This document shows, one piece after another, positions 1-11,068 of a DNA stretch of 64,000 bases. Position 1 is the stretch's first letter, and the number at the start of each line of letters is the position of its first letter. The position numbers and the translations under genes were made by a program. The stretch is from positions 13,246,001 through 13,310,000 of the forward strand of contig JARKIP010000049.1 of NCBI GenBank assembly GCA_029990175.1, given 5' to 3'. The DNA is from Petunia secreta (Eukaryota; Streptophyta; Magnoliopsida; Solanales; Solanaceae). Below the pieces are notes generated by a model. The model was not told the origin of the DNA. It ran no database searches and saw only the letters and a program-made list of their open reading frames with translations.

Positions 1-344
1 TGGACTAACCGGGCGGAAAGCGCATCGGGGCCGTCCGGAAATAGTGTGTCCGACCTAAAACCCCGTCACGTCTTCCTCCTAAATCATGGATAATTTTAGT
101 AAGAAGGCCCAGATGCCACAAGCAATCTGGTAAGTGTATGTGTGCAGGTGTTTCAGAGACTCAGAGGGTTGCGGAAGAAGACAGTTTATATACAGTTCAA
201 CCATATCAAAGCAGTAGCATTCAACTTTCATGTGATAACGGCAAAAATATAACAACCAAATATTTAATAAATTAAAACATGCGACGATTTTATCAAACCC
301 GGAGATTCTAGTTTTCACTAATGTCCCCAGCGGAGTCGCCAAGC
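1..344 (-). mobile_element. Internal 5' leader of Ogre/Tat-like LTR element (truncated by window edge)
   Basis: This stretch lies just inside the primer site of the minus-strand LTR element whose 5' LTR occupies 345-7362. It should therefore be that element's untranslated leader, with the coding region lying left of the window. No convincing coding frame is visible; a short open frame at 79-342 has no recognisable domain. The assignment rests on position and on the adjacent primer-binding site. Confidence 0.5.
323..341 (-). other. Primer-binding site, tRNA-Arg type (Ogre/Tat-like)
   Basis: Read on the minus strand the site is TGGCGACTCCGCTGGGGAC. It lies three bases from the LTR terminus and resembles the tRNA-Arg primer sites I know from Ogre/Tat-lineage Ty3/gypsy elements. 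It fixes the element's orientation (minus strand) and marks 345 as the LTR edge. Confidence 0.6.
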
Positions 345-903
345 TGTCACGATCCTTTTTTTACAGCACAAGACTAAATTAATAGAATTGCGTGTTTAAA
401 GGTTATGACGAGTGTTCCAGGTACACAATTATCTAAGAGAAAATTCGGATTCGCCAATTTACAAGTTAAAGGTGTGCCAAGTCACCAAAGTGGTGTACCT
501 GGAACACCCTTGACTCGTCTAATGGTCAGCGTCAAATATTCGGGTAAGGTCCTCAGTTGACTCTCGGAAAGGTGTTAGGCACCCTCGAGTCTTGTGCCAA
601 ACACAGTTTCTTTATCACCGCATTTTAATTTATTAAACGTTGTTGTTATATCTTTGCCGTTCATTTAAAGTTACGATTTTATTTATTTAACCAAAATCGT
701 ATTAGGTAACCCGCTAGGTATACCTTAGCGCAAACTTGTGACTATCATTTGATTTCGTTTCGCCTAGTAAGTAGATCACTGATCATACTTTATTATTACG
801 CGCAATCGTGGAAGTCTTCTCGATCCTATTTTAGTTTGCCTAATCGATTTAGTTAAGTGCAAACGCTAAATTTGTAAGTGACAAATTGGGACTCCCAAAT
901 TTG

Positions 904-904
<1 letters not shown>

Positions 905-977
<73 letters not shown>
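905..977. repeat. (AT)n microsatellite
   Basis: An uninterrupted run of AT dinucleotides about 70 bases long within the Ogre-like LTR. Confidence 0.95.
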
Positions 978-980
<3 letters not shown>

Positions 981-2022
981 GGCTGTTTGTTAAATAGGAA
1001 CAACTTTATTGGCCGTTTTTTAAAAAAGAAAAAAAACTTTACAAGACTGCTATTCATTTAACAAAGATGTGGGCTGAAATATTTGCGAAAATGGGCTGTT
1101 TTGAAATCCGTTTGCAAAACTAATCAACTTCATTCCTATATTCCAAATAAGTTGTTTTCTTGTGAAGTGAAGGTGTGGCCAAATTTCAAATTAGACGTCC
1201 TAGTCATTGCCTATTCGTCCAGATTTTAAAAGATATTACACCTCGTCACCATATTTGCAGAAAACAATCTAGCTTAAAAATGAGTTACCTTTTTCTTGAA
1301 AAATAAAGTCCGCATCTGTTAATTTCAAATTGTTGTTCACTTTCCGTCCCTTTTATTCAAACGTACTAAGAGCAACATTTATAAACATTGTAAACATGCT
1401 TACAAGTACTAGTAGTCTTTCTATTTTAGCACAAGAAATAAGTTTTAAAGAGTTCTAACACAATAAGCAAAGTTCAAGACTTAAAACATACTAGTTTCAT
1501 TCCATCTTTACTCATGCCAAACAACTCAAAATAAATACAAAGGTTAAACTTTGTGTTTACCTATATAACGAGACCTTAGAGCACTGCAATGAAGATCCCA
1601 CAAAGCTTAAACCAAAGCAAACGAACACAGCAAGGTCACCAAAATTCAGCAACTAGACAGCCCTTTTAAACCCTTAAAACATAAGATTTATACCCCAAAA
1701 GTCTCTTGGTATGAAGGTTTTTTGTTCTAAATCTATCTCTTAAAATTACTATTTTTTTTCTCAAGTATTTGCTCATAATTAATGTTATTTTTCAGCTGGT
1801 TGTTGGTGTTAAATGAGGAGTAAATGCACTCTTATATAGCTGAAAATTGGGGCCAAAAGGTGGAGTGTAGACTTATACAAAAGTACAAGCCCACACCCCT
1901 ATACTTGAGTATTTTCAGAGATAGTACAGCAGCCCTATGACATCTTTTCGGCCACCCTATGCTGTCCTAAAAGCTGAAAAAGTAGGTTGTCCTTTTGAAG
2001 GACATCCCATTTAAGGCTGTCT

Positions 2023-2215
2023 ACCGGTCAGGTCCGGTTCGGTGCGCCTTCGCCGGTCCGGTCCGGACGTTCGGTCCGGTGTTAACCAAAAAAAAAAAAA
2101 GTCGACGCCGGTCCGGTCCTGGTCCGGTCAAACGGTGCATTGCACCAAAGCCGGATCGGAACCGGAACCGGCAAGGTGGGACCGTTCCGGTCCCGGTTCG
2201 TCCCGGTCCGGTTTC
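2023..2215. repeat. Left subterminal GGTCCGG/CCGGTCC repeats of the hAT element
   Basis: Many degenerate copies of GGTCCGG and CCGGTTCC crowd the first 200 bases of the element, in sharp contrast to the AT-rich interior. Subterminal motif arrays of this kind bind transposase in hAT elements such as Ac; that role is inferred here. Confidence 0.7.
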
Positions 2216-2340
2216 GTTAATTTTTTTTGTTTTTTAAGATATATTTTTTATTGTTTGAAATAGATTAAAAAAAATATGGTAGACTAAAATCTAAATAAAC
2301 AACACAGAACACACATTTTATTCAATAATACGATTATACG

Positions 2341-3048
2341 ACTGGGCCGGTCCGGCCCGGTTCAAACGTTTTTTTTTTTGTGTTTTGTTTTTTGGTTCTT
2401 TTTTTGTTTTTAATAGCCTTTGTAGTTTTTGTATTTTAAATTAAAAAATAATAACAAAATATAAATTGATAGCAAGACATCTATTTTTTATGTAATAACT
2501 TATATAATACTAGTAATCTAGTATTAAAGTATTAACTATTAAGTATGTAGTATTTTAGTATTTAATATTTAAGTATTAAATTGTAAAAAATATAATTGAG
2601 AATATATATAAACAATGGTAACTTAGTAGCAAGACATAACACTTGTTATTTTTTCAAAACTTAATAGTATTTATTATTTAGAATTTAGTATTTAAGTATT
2701 AAATTATAAAAGTATAATTGAGAATATATAAAACAATGATTGATAACTTAATAGCAAGACATAACACTTGTTATTTTTTCAAACTTAATACTAAGTTAGT
2801 AGTATAACAGTATTTAGTAATTAGTATTTAGTATTTAGTACTTTAGTATTTAGTATTTAGTATTTACTCTTTAGTATTTAGTATTGAATTGCAAAGAGGT
2901 AACTTAATAGCAAAGGATAATTAAGAATATAACAAAGGATTATAATTTACTTAATAGCAAGGCGTAACGCATTTTATTGAATAATGGTTGAATTTTTTTA
3001 TTTTTTATTTTTTTTTGCAAAATACATAGATATTAAATTGCAAAAAAA
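2341..3048. other. Non-coding AT-rich interior of the hAT element with degenerate TAGTATTTAGTATT repeats
   Basis: The stretch downstream of the transposase stop holds a diffuse array of TTTAGTATTTAGTATT-like units (densest at 2640-2885) and a duplicated segment containing ATAGCAAGACATAACACTTG (seen near 2626 and 2750). No gene is visible. Confidence 0.6.
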
Positions 3049-5472
3049 CTACATATTAATAAAAAAACTTCTCATTTTCTGAATAATTTCTTCTGGCACC
3101 TCTGGAGGAACCGGTGGCAAAGAGTCATCTTCTTCATAATCATTTTCATTGTCCACACTTCCATCGCCTGATAAAATTTCTGTTGCTACTTCTGCATCGG
3201 CTAGTTCATCTTCTGCAAATCCAAAATTTCTTCGCTCCGATCTAATCCAATCTCTGAATAATACGGCCGTCTCCATTGCTTCTTCCTTCAATGAATGTAT
3301 ATGATCTCCAATTTGTAATCTTCCTTGGCTAAACGCGCTTTCTGAAGCAACTGATGATGCTTGAATAGTTAGAATATCCCGCGCCATTTTTGCTAAAACT
3401 GGAAACTGTGCTTGTTGATCCTTCCAAAATGGCAGTAGTTGCTCGCTTCCAAAATAATCAATTTCCTTGCAAGCATGAAGTAAATAAACATCAAGCTCGT
3501 TGAACCCTCCGCTGCTAGTCGAATGCCTGCTAGAAAGCCTTTGATTAAGGCTGGAAAAACTTCCCAATCCGGCTGCAGCTTTTTTACTCGCCTGCGTTGA
3601 ACTTGATCCAGCTCCACTTGGAACAACATTATCAGCTGCACTCCTATATCTTTTATAAATCCATTGGAAATCTACAATTACCTGCGCACAAGCTGTTTCT
3701 ACACTTGGTGTTTCTTCATCAGTAATTCTCAAAGTCCGATAAATTTCTCTAATTAGCATTTCCGTATTAAAACGTTTAAAACAGGGATGTAATACAGAAG
3801 CAATTTAATAAAGTGGTGGAATAGGAAAAAAATATTTTTTAAATTTTTCAATCATTGCTTCTACGACAACTTCATAACCAGGCACTAATCTATAGTCGTT
3901 AAGTAATTCTGCTATTCCAGCTATAAAATACAACATGGTAGTGATTGTCGGATAATATTGACCGGAAAATTTTTTAGTACCATAAAAAAAAATTTCTAAA
4001 AAAAGAAGAAGACGCTCAACATTTAGCCAATCAAATTCTTCTAGGTGATACTCTACAGCCACTTTGCGATTAAAATAATTAGTAATAGGCACTCGTAAAG
4101 TATAAGCAACAGTCAAAGAGTCATATACAGTGTTCCACCTAGTTGAAACTTCCTTAGGAACTCTTCTAGGCCGCAAACCTTCATTCACACACTCTACCTG
4201 AAAGTCCCTCAATCTATCCGGTTTTTTAGATTTAAAAATATAACTAATTGCTAGTCTAACCTTCATAATAGTAGGATCAAATAACTGAAGGCCATCTTTT
4301 ACAACTAAATTATATATATGACATGCACATCTAACATGAAACAATTCTTCAAAAGGGGGATGCAATGCGGGTCTTAACTTACTAATAACAAAATCATTGT
4401 TTGCAGCATTATCAAGAGTTATAATTAAAATTTTATCACTAAGAAAATACGCCTTACAAATATCAGAAACTTCTCTCTTAATAAATGCTCCCGTGTGTGG
4501 TTCATCGACATCTCAATATGCTAAAATTCTTTTTTGCATTACCCAGTTAAGATCTATCCAATGACAAGTAACTGTTAAATACTCATACCCATTAACACCA
4601 CGATCCAAGTCAGTAGTAAGACAAACTCTACAATCAAAGTGATAAAATATATATCGTAAATATTGTCTATATTCATTTTTAAATTTTATAATATCACTTC
4701 TAATCGTAGTTTTTGGAAAACCTTGAAAAGATGGATTATATATGATTTGAATATAACGAATAAAACCTTGACAAGAAGCAAATGTAAAAGGTAAGCACTC
4801 TACCGCAATTATTTTTGCCATTTGTTCCCTATCTTTCTTCTTATCATAATGCATAAGCCCCCCGTCACTGGGTTATTTTCCTGTTGGACTCCACTACCTT
4901 GCGATGGAGCCATTCTGTTCCCTGAACGAGTGCCACCCGGCCTCTTTTCCCATTCATCCTTATGATGGTTTTCTAAGTATGTTCTCAACTTCCCCGTCCC
5001 ACTATTATGTCTGCCGGTTTTAAAATCCCAAACTTTTTTACAAAGATCACATTTAGCAATCTGAGCCGGAACATTTTTAGTCATAAATTTCCACACATCT
5101 GATCTTTCGGGTCGTACCGCTGGTTCTTTACTAGGAGGCATAGGTGGTAATTCAGTTTCTTCTGGTTCACCATGAAATTGACTAGTGGGTGTTTCATCAT
5201 CTAAATTAGCCTCTTCGGTATTTTCTTGATATTGTGTCTCTAACAAATCATTATCTAGTGGTTGATCAAAATCTATATCATGATAAAATTACGTGTCATC
5301 TTCCTGAGTAAAATCATCTAGATGAGAAGGAGCGCTAGAAGTACCAATTGGTCTTTTACCTATAGCACAACTACGTCTATCATCCCCCCTCCCCCCCTCC
5401 CCCCCGGTTAGAAGCACGTGATCTACGACCACTACCCGTACGCCCAGTAATTGATCTCCACAGTCCAGACAT
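3049..5472 (-). pseudogene. hAT transposase (zf-BED + hAT dimerisation domain), disabled
   Basis: Reading from an ATG at 5472 the relic shows, in order, an arginine/serine/glycine-rich N terminus, a BED zinc finger (C-x2-C in CDLCKKVWDF near 5040, then the paired histidines of ENHHKDEW near 4960), the RNase-H-like transposase core (4854-3805, including VRCACHIYNLVVKDGL near 4340), and the C-terminal hAT dimerisation region (ASSVASESAFSQG near 3340). At least two in-frame stops (near 4514 and 3806), another upstream of the BED domain (near 5290) and a frameshift near 4860 in a C run break it. Such enzymes excise and reinsert hAT elements in the nucleus. The domain order is full length, so this was once an autonomous copy. 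Confidence 0.85.
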
Positions 5473-5881
5473 TTTTATAATTTATAAGTAAATCAAGCAA
5501 ACAAATTACTAAAATATGCTACAAACAATAATATTGCACAAAAGTAAGAACGAGTTTACTTGATATCGTGAACTTAGAATGTAGATTGTAGAACTTAGGA
5601 AGTGAAAGTTGAAACTTGACCGAAACCGCATCGAACAATTTTTCACTTCACTCCAAATATTTTTTTGTAATGCAATTTAGCACTTAAACACTTTTTTCAA
5701 GAGCAACTTTGAATTATTTAGCAAATAGCCTTTGTAGAAATATGAGAGATTGAGAGAGTTTAGAGAGAATATTAGAGAAATTGTGAATAAATTGATGAAA
5801 AATGATGGTATTTATAGAAAAAATAGGTTGGGGGTATGGGGGCGCCTAGGGGGTGGGGGAGCAAAACTAGCCGTTTTTGGC

Positions 5882-6003
5882 CTGGTGGGCTTTGTGCAAA
5901 AAATAGCCGTTGGGCAACGGCTCTTTCACGCACAGCCGTGGCCCAACGGCTGTGCGTGAAAGAGCCGTTGCCCAACGGCTATTTTTTGCACAAAGCCCAC
6001 CAG
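5882..6003. repeat. Perfect inverted repeat, 58-bp arms and 6-base spacer
   Basis: The left arm (5882-5939) is an exact reverse complement of the right arm (5946-6003), separated by GGCCCA. Each arm contains the smaller near-palindrome AGCCGTTGGGCAACGGCT. A transcript in either direction could fold into a 58-bp duplex. It lies between the transposase start and the right terminal repeat of the hAT element. Confidence 0.95.
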
Positions 6004-6009
6004 TTTTTT

Positions 6010-6187
6010 CCGGTCCGGACCGGTTCCGGTCCATTTTTTCCCGGTCCGTTCGGTGCATTTTGGGGGTGCCTGGTCGGGGAATGGGCCGACTTTTTTTTTT
6101 AATTTGGCCCGGCTTGCGCCGGTCCGTGCCGGTTCGGTCCGGTTGCCGGTGTGTTACCGGTCCGGTCCGGTGCAAACCGGGCCATTG
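6010..6187. repeat. Right subterminal CCGGTCCGG repeats of the hAT element
   Basis: The same CCGGTCC/GGACCGG motif family as at the left end fills this stretch up to the right terminal inverted repeat. The symmetry supports the element boundaries. Confidence 0.7.
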
Positions 6188-7365
6188 GACAGCCTTAAAT
6201 CCCATTACATCAACAAACCCAACTAAACTAAACGAAATAGCTCCCAAACTAAATGGCAATCTGACTTTTAAACTAAATTATGCTTCATAGCTTAACTAAA
6301 CAAACCAAACTAAACTTGCAATTAACCAAAGATACAACAAGATTCTAAATTAAGCTAATAGAGTCCAAACTCAACTTTTTAAGAGTTCTAATAACTAGAA
6401 AAAAGCAAATCAGCGCCGCAAGCTTCGTCACATCATTTGAAAATCATCATAGCAGCCCGCAAAAAACTCACCATAGCAGCCCCCAAACATCACAGAACAG
6501 CCCCCAAAATGCCATCATAGCACAGTCATCAACAAACAATCAACATCACAAAAAAATAAAGGAAAAAACGAGAAAGTAAGTACCATAATTAAAATAAAAT
6601 AAAAAGCACGAGCAAGAAAAGAAAAGCAAAAAAATGAGAATCTTGAGCAAATGGGGTATGGAAAGTGATAGAAGAGGGTGAGAGAAAAAGGAAACACCAA
6701 ACACTTACCGCGAAAAAGGAAAAAATGCTGGAGTTCAAGTTTGACCGAAACTTTGAGGCGAGATTTGCGCCAAACGGTTGAGAATTCAAAGAAAATAGTG
6801 TTAGAAATGGAAAGAGGGGCTCGAAAACTTTACAAAAAGGTATAATTTGTAATTTTCCGACCTTCGGAAGGCGGTGGTCCGGCAGCGAAAACGGTGGAGC
6901 CGCAGCAGAGAGGGGTGGCGGGATTTTTCTGATGTAGAGGAAAATTTGGCCAAGGTTTGGCCAAGCCAAAGGTTTAGGTGGTGTGAGTGATGAAAAATGA
7001 GGAAAGAGAGCTTATATATCTAGGGCTTTGGGTGGGCTTTGGTTTATTGCACCAGGTTTAGGATTGGGCTACATATATTTCTACCAATGACCATTAAAGA
7101 CCCTAAACTTTTTTTAAAATATACATAATTTACTACAATTAAAACCACATAAATTTACAATATTATCACAATTAAAACATAGAATCACAATCAAAACATA
7201 ACAAGTAAATTTTGGTAATTTTCATACTTTTCTTCCCAATTAAATGACAATTTTAGTTTAAAATAAAGACTAAATTTTAGGAAAATTCGGCCAAAATCCT
7301 AAGAATAACATGGCTATTTTGGGAAAATTTTATTATTTTCGTGCCAAAATTAGGTGATTACAATG

Positions 7366-7512
7366 AACGCCTCATATCATCAACATAATTCCTACAACAT
7401 GAAACACACCAAATGAGAGAAATTCAGCTCAAAGTGCTAACAAATATGACAAATAGAAGCATGAATACGAGACGAAAATAAAGGAAATATAGTAATATCT
7501 AGGCTCGTATCA
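7366..7512 (-). repeat. Truncated 3' LTR of the LARD-like element
   Basis: It is homologous to 18096-18232, sharing blocks such as CACACCAAATGAGAGAAATT. The remainder of this LTR is missing at the junction with the Ogre-like LTR, which fits insertion of the latter into it. Confidence 0.75.
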
Positions 7513-7548
7513 ACACCCTACACTTAAACCTTTGCTCGTCCTCGAGCA
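7513..7548 (-). other. Polypurine-tract region and GCTCGAGGACGAGC hairpin before the 3' LTR
   Basis: On the minus strand the sequence just upstream of the 3' LTR reads GCTCGAGGACGAGC followed by AAAGGTTTAAGTGTAGGGTG. A small hairpin plus an AAGTGT(A/G)GGG tract next to the LTR is a familiar layout at the 3' end of plant Ty3/gypsy elements; the exact primer tract is inferred. Confidence 0.45.
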
Positions 7549-9090
7549 ACTTATATCTTGAACTCACTACGTACTAAATCGTCTCACAACTATGTCATGC
7601 AAGTACTCACTCTAATCAAGAGACTAATAAAAGAGCTTGTTTCTCGTAAATCATGTGCTCTCACAATCAATTCAAAGTTTAACGAAGAAATTCACACAAG
7701 AGACTGAACATGAACAAAAGTTCTCATAAAGATGAAACATTCACTCTCAGAAAGAACTCACATGCAACACAAGACGTACCATAAGCTTGCCCTTAGTGTA
7801 GGACTCAACTAATGTCCATCAACTTTGGTTAAGATCAATTAAGATTTTTTTTAGTTGTAATGTAGGCAATGGACGGGTAAGATATATTTTGGTAATCGTG
7901 ACTAACCCCATAAAAAATTTGATACACCATAATTAATTCGAGAATTTTTTCTTCCAACCAATCTTTCTTTTACCAGCACAGAGTCAACCTTTACCAACCT
8001 TTTTCTTTAAGCAAAGTAGGAGCTAATGATAGAGACTACTCTATATTTTCTTCCATCTTTCAAATAATTACTTTTTCAATGCATTTTTCAGTTATTGCAC
8101 AATACTCTAAGCTTTCACTTTTTTTTTCTTAGTAAGTCTCTCCAATAGCATCCTCCTACACACCTTTCATCTTCCTCCAACAATCACAATTTTTCCACTT
8201 CATTAACTAGCCTTTTAGGCTCATAACACCACAAGTAAAATTCACATATATTTAACACAAGAAATAGGTATCCCAATAGCTATAAAAAAGGCTACATGCT
8301 CAAAAGAGTTAGCTAGGTCAAATTTCACTAGTAAACATCTCATTCTGAAGCTTCAATTAAATTGGCTATGAAAGGAATGCCTATATCACCTCCTAACCGA
8401 GCAAACTTCTCATTTTGCTTTGCACACACAGCGAGCAAGTTCTAGACATAATATATTAAATATGGAGAAAATAAAATCCTCACTCACACATGGCACATAA
8501 CCTACTAAAAACGACTCAATTCACGCTCTCAAACAAAGCAAACACACGTAACTCTCAAGCAAATCTGGAGTCAACATCATGATCATAGGCTTCAACAAAT
8601 GCATTCAACGTTTCTCAAGGCAGAATAGATTATGATAGAATATATGTATGAAGTTCACATACCTTAAATTAAGTATTTATATAACTTGTTAAAGTGGAGC
8701 CAAGACTATCCCATCCATTTACTACACTCTAATTCTAAAAAAAAATCTACCTATACCCGGTTCAAACTACCTCCTTTGGAAAAGAATCGAAGCACAAAGA
8801 AAAACCAAAGGGGATTATTAGCACAAATAAGAAGAATCTCCCACCCACAGTTGAAATCATGCACTACCCTCAGTGCATTAAAAAAATAAGGGTAATAGAG
8901 AAATTCCCTAGGGCTCTAAGCCCGAAAATATCCATGTGAGCTTCCTTAGGCACGAGGTACTCAGACTTCCCCCAAGCAGGACATCCTCATCTAATTATAC
9001 GAGGTGCATACTTAAACTTCAAATCAGTCAAAACCTGCAAAACAAAGAAACTCACCAAGTAATATCCTTCAAAAGATAATATTTTATTTT
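7549..9090. other. Non-coding interior of the LARD-like element, left part
   Basis: AT-rich sequence without a credible coding frame or recognised motif. The 9 bases TTTTATTTT at its right edge (9082-9090) are the MULE target duplication. Confidence 0.6.
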
Positions 9091-9212
9091 GGCCAAATTC
9101 ATACGCGGCCCCTTAAACTTGTCCGAAACTTTCATTTTGACACTTAAACTGAGGCTTGTTCCAATTTGACACTTAAAACCCAACACGTGTACCATTTTAA
9201 CACTTTTTGCTG
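9091..9212 (+). repeat. Left terminal inverted repeat of the MULE
   Basis: It matches the reverse complement of 15605-15722 with few differences, mainly in a short interval near 9170-9188. In known MULEs the terminal repeats hold the promoters; here it would drive the GRF gene that starts about 300 bases inward. Confidence 0.9.
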
Positions 9213-9515
9213 ACATGGCATATAACGTGTACTACACCTAATAGGAGCGCGTGAAAAACTTATAACGGACATATAATGTTGCTTCAACTGATAAATACAT
9301 CATTCCAATTAATAAATAATGAAATCTCAATTGATAAAAACCCCCTTTCTGAAACCCTAAGCCCATTACGTCTTCTTCCTTACCCATTCCAATTAATAGT
9401 GTTTTTTATCTTCTCCTTCTAGCTCCATCAACTTGTCTACTTCTTCTACTTCTCTTCTCTAAAACATATTTTCCTTCTCGTTTTCTCTCGATCAACCTGT
9501 AGCTTAAGCTCTGAA

Positions 9516-10133
9516 ATGTCACATACATCTCAAAGCTCAGCGCCTCTTTCAGAGGAGCCGGACTTGTGTTGTTGCGGTAAAGACGCTAAATTGAAGACTT
9601 CAAGAACTCCAAAAAATCCTGGACGCAGATTCTATAGTTGTAAAATCTCAAAAGTTGGTACCCCTCTCTTATTTTTTAAAATCCAATTTATGTTCATTAT
9701 TTATTTATTTGTTTTTGCTATAATTGATATACTGGTTGTGCTTCGTAGTTTGTAGAGTAATGGCGGATGTGATTACTTTAGATGGTTTGATAGTCCAGTA
9801 TCGAAACAAACGAGTGCGGTGGTGTCGGGGTTATTAAGAAGGGCTACAGAAGCTGAAGTGGAGGCTGAGCATCAATCAACTCGAGTGATTTTCCGTTTAA
9901 TAAAGAGCTTTACAGTAGCTGAAAATGAGACTGATTTACTAAAGAAAAAATTGAAAGAAAGTGAAGAGGAGAATTGTATACTAAAAGAAAAATTGGAACA
10001 CGCTGAAACAGAGATTGAATCCTTGAAGATGAAATTCAAAGATGTTGTAGAGCAAAGAGCTCGGGAAGAAGCCAAATTCAAGAGGCTGCTTGGATTAGCA
10101 ATAATGCTTATTTTATGGAAGTTGTTATTGTAA
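9516..10133 (+). CDS. GRF-type zinc-finger, coiled-coil, tail-anchored protein carried by the MULE
   Basis: Two exons are inferred: 9516-9653 and 9756-10133, with a GT-AG intron of 102 bases; the join is in frame and gives about 171 residues with no stop. Exon 1 holds the first half of a zf-GRF domain (CCCGKDAKLKTSRTPKNPGR, then RFYSC), and exon 2 completes it (GGCDYFRWFD). Residues about 85-155 are charged with heptad-like leucines (coiled coil) and the C terminus LLGLAIMLILWKLLL is hydrophobic, suggesting a tail anchor. zf-GRF domains bind nucleic acid in other proteins. It sits inside the MULE, converging on the transposase. Its function is unknown; a captured host gene or an accessory transposition factor are both possible. 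The exon structure is inferred from domain continuity. Confidence 0.75.
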
Positions 10134-10254
10134 TTTTGCGATGCTGATTTTAACTCAAGGAAACATCTTTCTTCAGTTGTTTGAAATGGGATTGGAGCTT
10201 TCACTTTCATGCTTGAAAGCTCTTGCAAAGTTTGCTTTTGTCTTGGGACTGACT

Positions 10255-10450
10255 CAATTGCAGTTGTATTTGTCTAATGAATTCCAAGATTGGAAATTCT
10301 TATTTCTCTAATATATGAGCCTTAGTTGTGTTACATGAGTTGTTATTGAAATTTGTTGTAGAATTCCAATTGCAGTTGTATTTGTCTAATGAATTCCAAG
10401 ATTGGAAATTCTTATTTCTCTAATATATGAGCCTTTGTTGTGTTACATGA
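10255..10450 (+). repeat. Direct duplication (two about 84-bp copies, 112-bp offset) downstream of the GRF gene
   Basis: 10255-10338 and 10367-10450 are nearly identical, both containing GAATTCCAAGATTGGAAATT and ending TTGTGTTACATGA, separated by about 28 bases. They lie in the presumed 3' UTR or intergenic part of the MULE. Confidence 0.9.
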
Positions 10451-11068
10451 ACACATACTCTTATTCTAATGCTTCCTATATCAGGTAGTATAAGTCTAAA
10501 AGATACTCACATTTGATTATAGTGGTATGTTGCTGCATTTCAGTATCACTCTCATACTTTCACTTTTTAATTTAGTTAAGGTCATATCTTTCTATCAATT
10601 TTGAAGACGTGAAGGAAATGGTAGAGAGGTACTGAAGTTGAACAAGCTTCAACAAAGCTATTGTGAAAAGTATTTCTGGGAACTATAACCCTCAAAACTG
10701 GAAGCAAGTTATGCAATGCATCCCAGATTCTCTAGTTTAGTGTAACATGAACAGTGGACTTCTTCATATACTGGCTAGAGCTTCTTTACCCTCTTGTGCT
10801 CATATGTCCTATTAAAGCAACCAAAAAATGTACTTTATGTTCAAGAAAAATATTACCAAAAGAATACTATATTAAACTGCTCCTGAATGAGCTCAACACA
10901 GTCAAATAGTATGTGATGCTACATATTACATAGTCAAAACACAGAGATTGATCCAAGATTAACTACTAGAAAGAACAATACAAATTGTTTGTTGCCGATT
11001 ACATAGACAAAAAAACCACAACCAAGTATTGTTCAACATAGAACTGCTTCTGAAAGAATTCACTTGGT
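10451..11068. other. Intergenic part of the MULE between convergent genes
   Basis: AT-rich sequence with no credible coding frame between the GRF gene and the transposase terminus; presumably the 3' ends of both transcripts. Confidence 0.5.

Larger units (their letters stand above)
2012..6197 (-). mobile_element. hAT-superfamily DNA transposon, autonomous-type but decayed
   Basis: The ends share the 10-bp terminal inverted repeat TAAGGCTGTC (2012-2021) / GACAGCCTTA (6188-6197). The octamer ATCCCATT occurs directly before the left end (2004-2011) and one base after the right end (6199-6206), consistent with the 8-bp duplication typical of hAT elements; the single extra A at 6198 is unexplained. 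Both subterminal regions are dense in CCGGTCC-type motifs. A BED-finger/hAT transposase relic lies on the minus strand at 3049-5472, and a 122-bp palindrome lies near the right end. The element is inserted in the Ogre-like LTR. Confidence 0.85.
345..7362 (-). mobile_element. LTR of an Ogre/Tat-like Ty3/gypsy element, interrupted by a hAT transposon
   Basis: On the minus strand the LTR begins TGTAATCACCTAATTTTGG at 7362 and runs to ...GTGACA at 345, next to the primer site. After removing the hAT insertion (2012-6197) and its target duplication the LTR is about 2.8 kb, in the range of the long LTRs of Ogre-type elements. It contains an (AT)n tract, poly-purine stretches and no conserved coding frame. 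At 7363 it meets the 3' LTR fragment of another element, so it appears to have inserted into that LTR; its other end and its target duplication lie outside the window. The lineage call rests on the primer site and LTR start, with no pol sequence seen. Confidence 0.55.

Noticed and set aside
1995..2263. Plus-strand Arg/Pro/Gly-rich open frames at the hAT left end
   Set aside because: They are translations of the CCGGTCC subterminal repeats; composition alone keeps them open.
6188..6206. Exact 8-bp target duplication directly abutting the hAT right end
   Set aside because: One extra A separates the terminal repeat from ATCCCATT, so the duplication is reported as near-perfect rather than exact.
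5750..6290. Overlapping open frames on both strands around the palindrome
   Set aside because: They run through the inverted repeat and subterminal repeats in several frames at once, with no domain.
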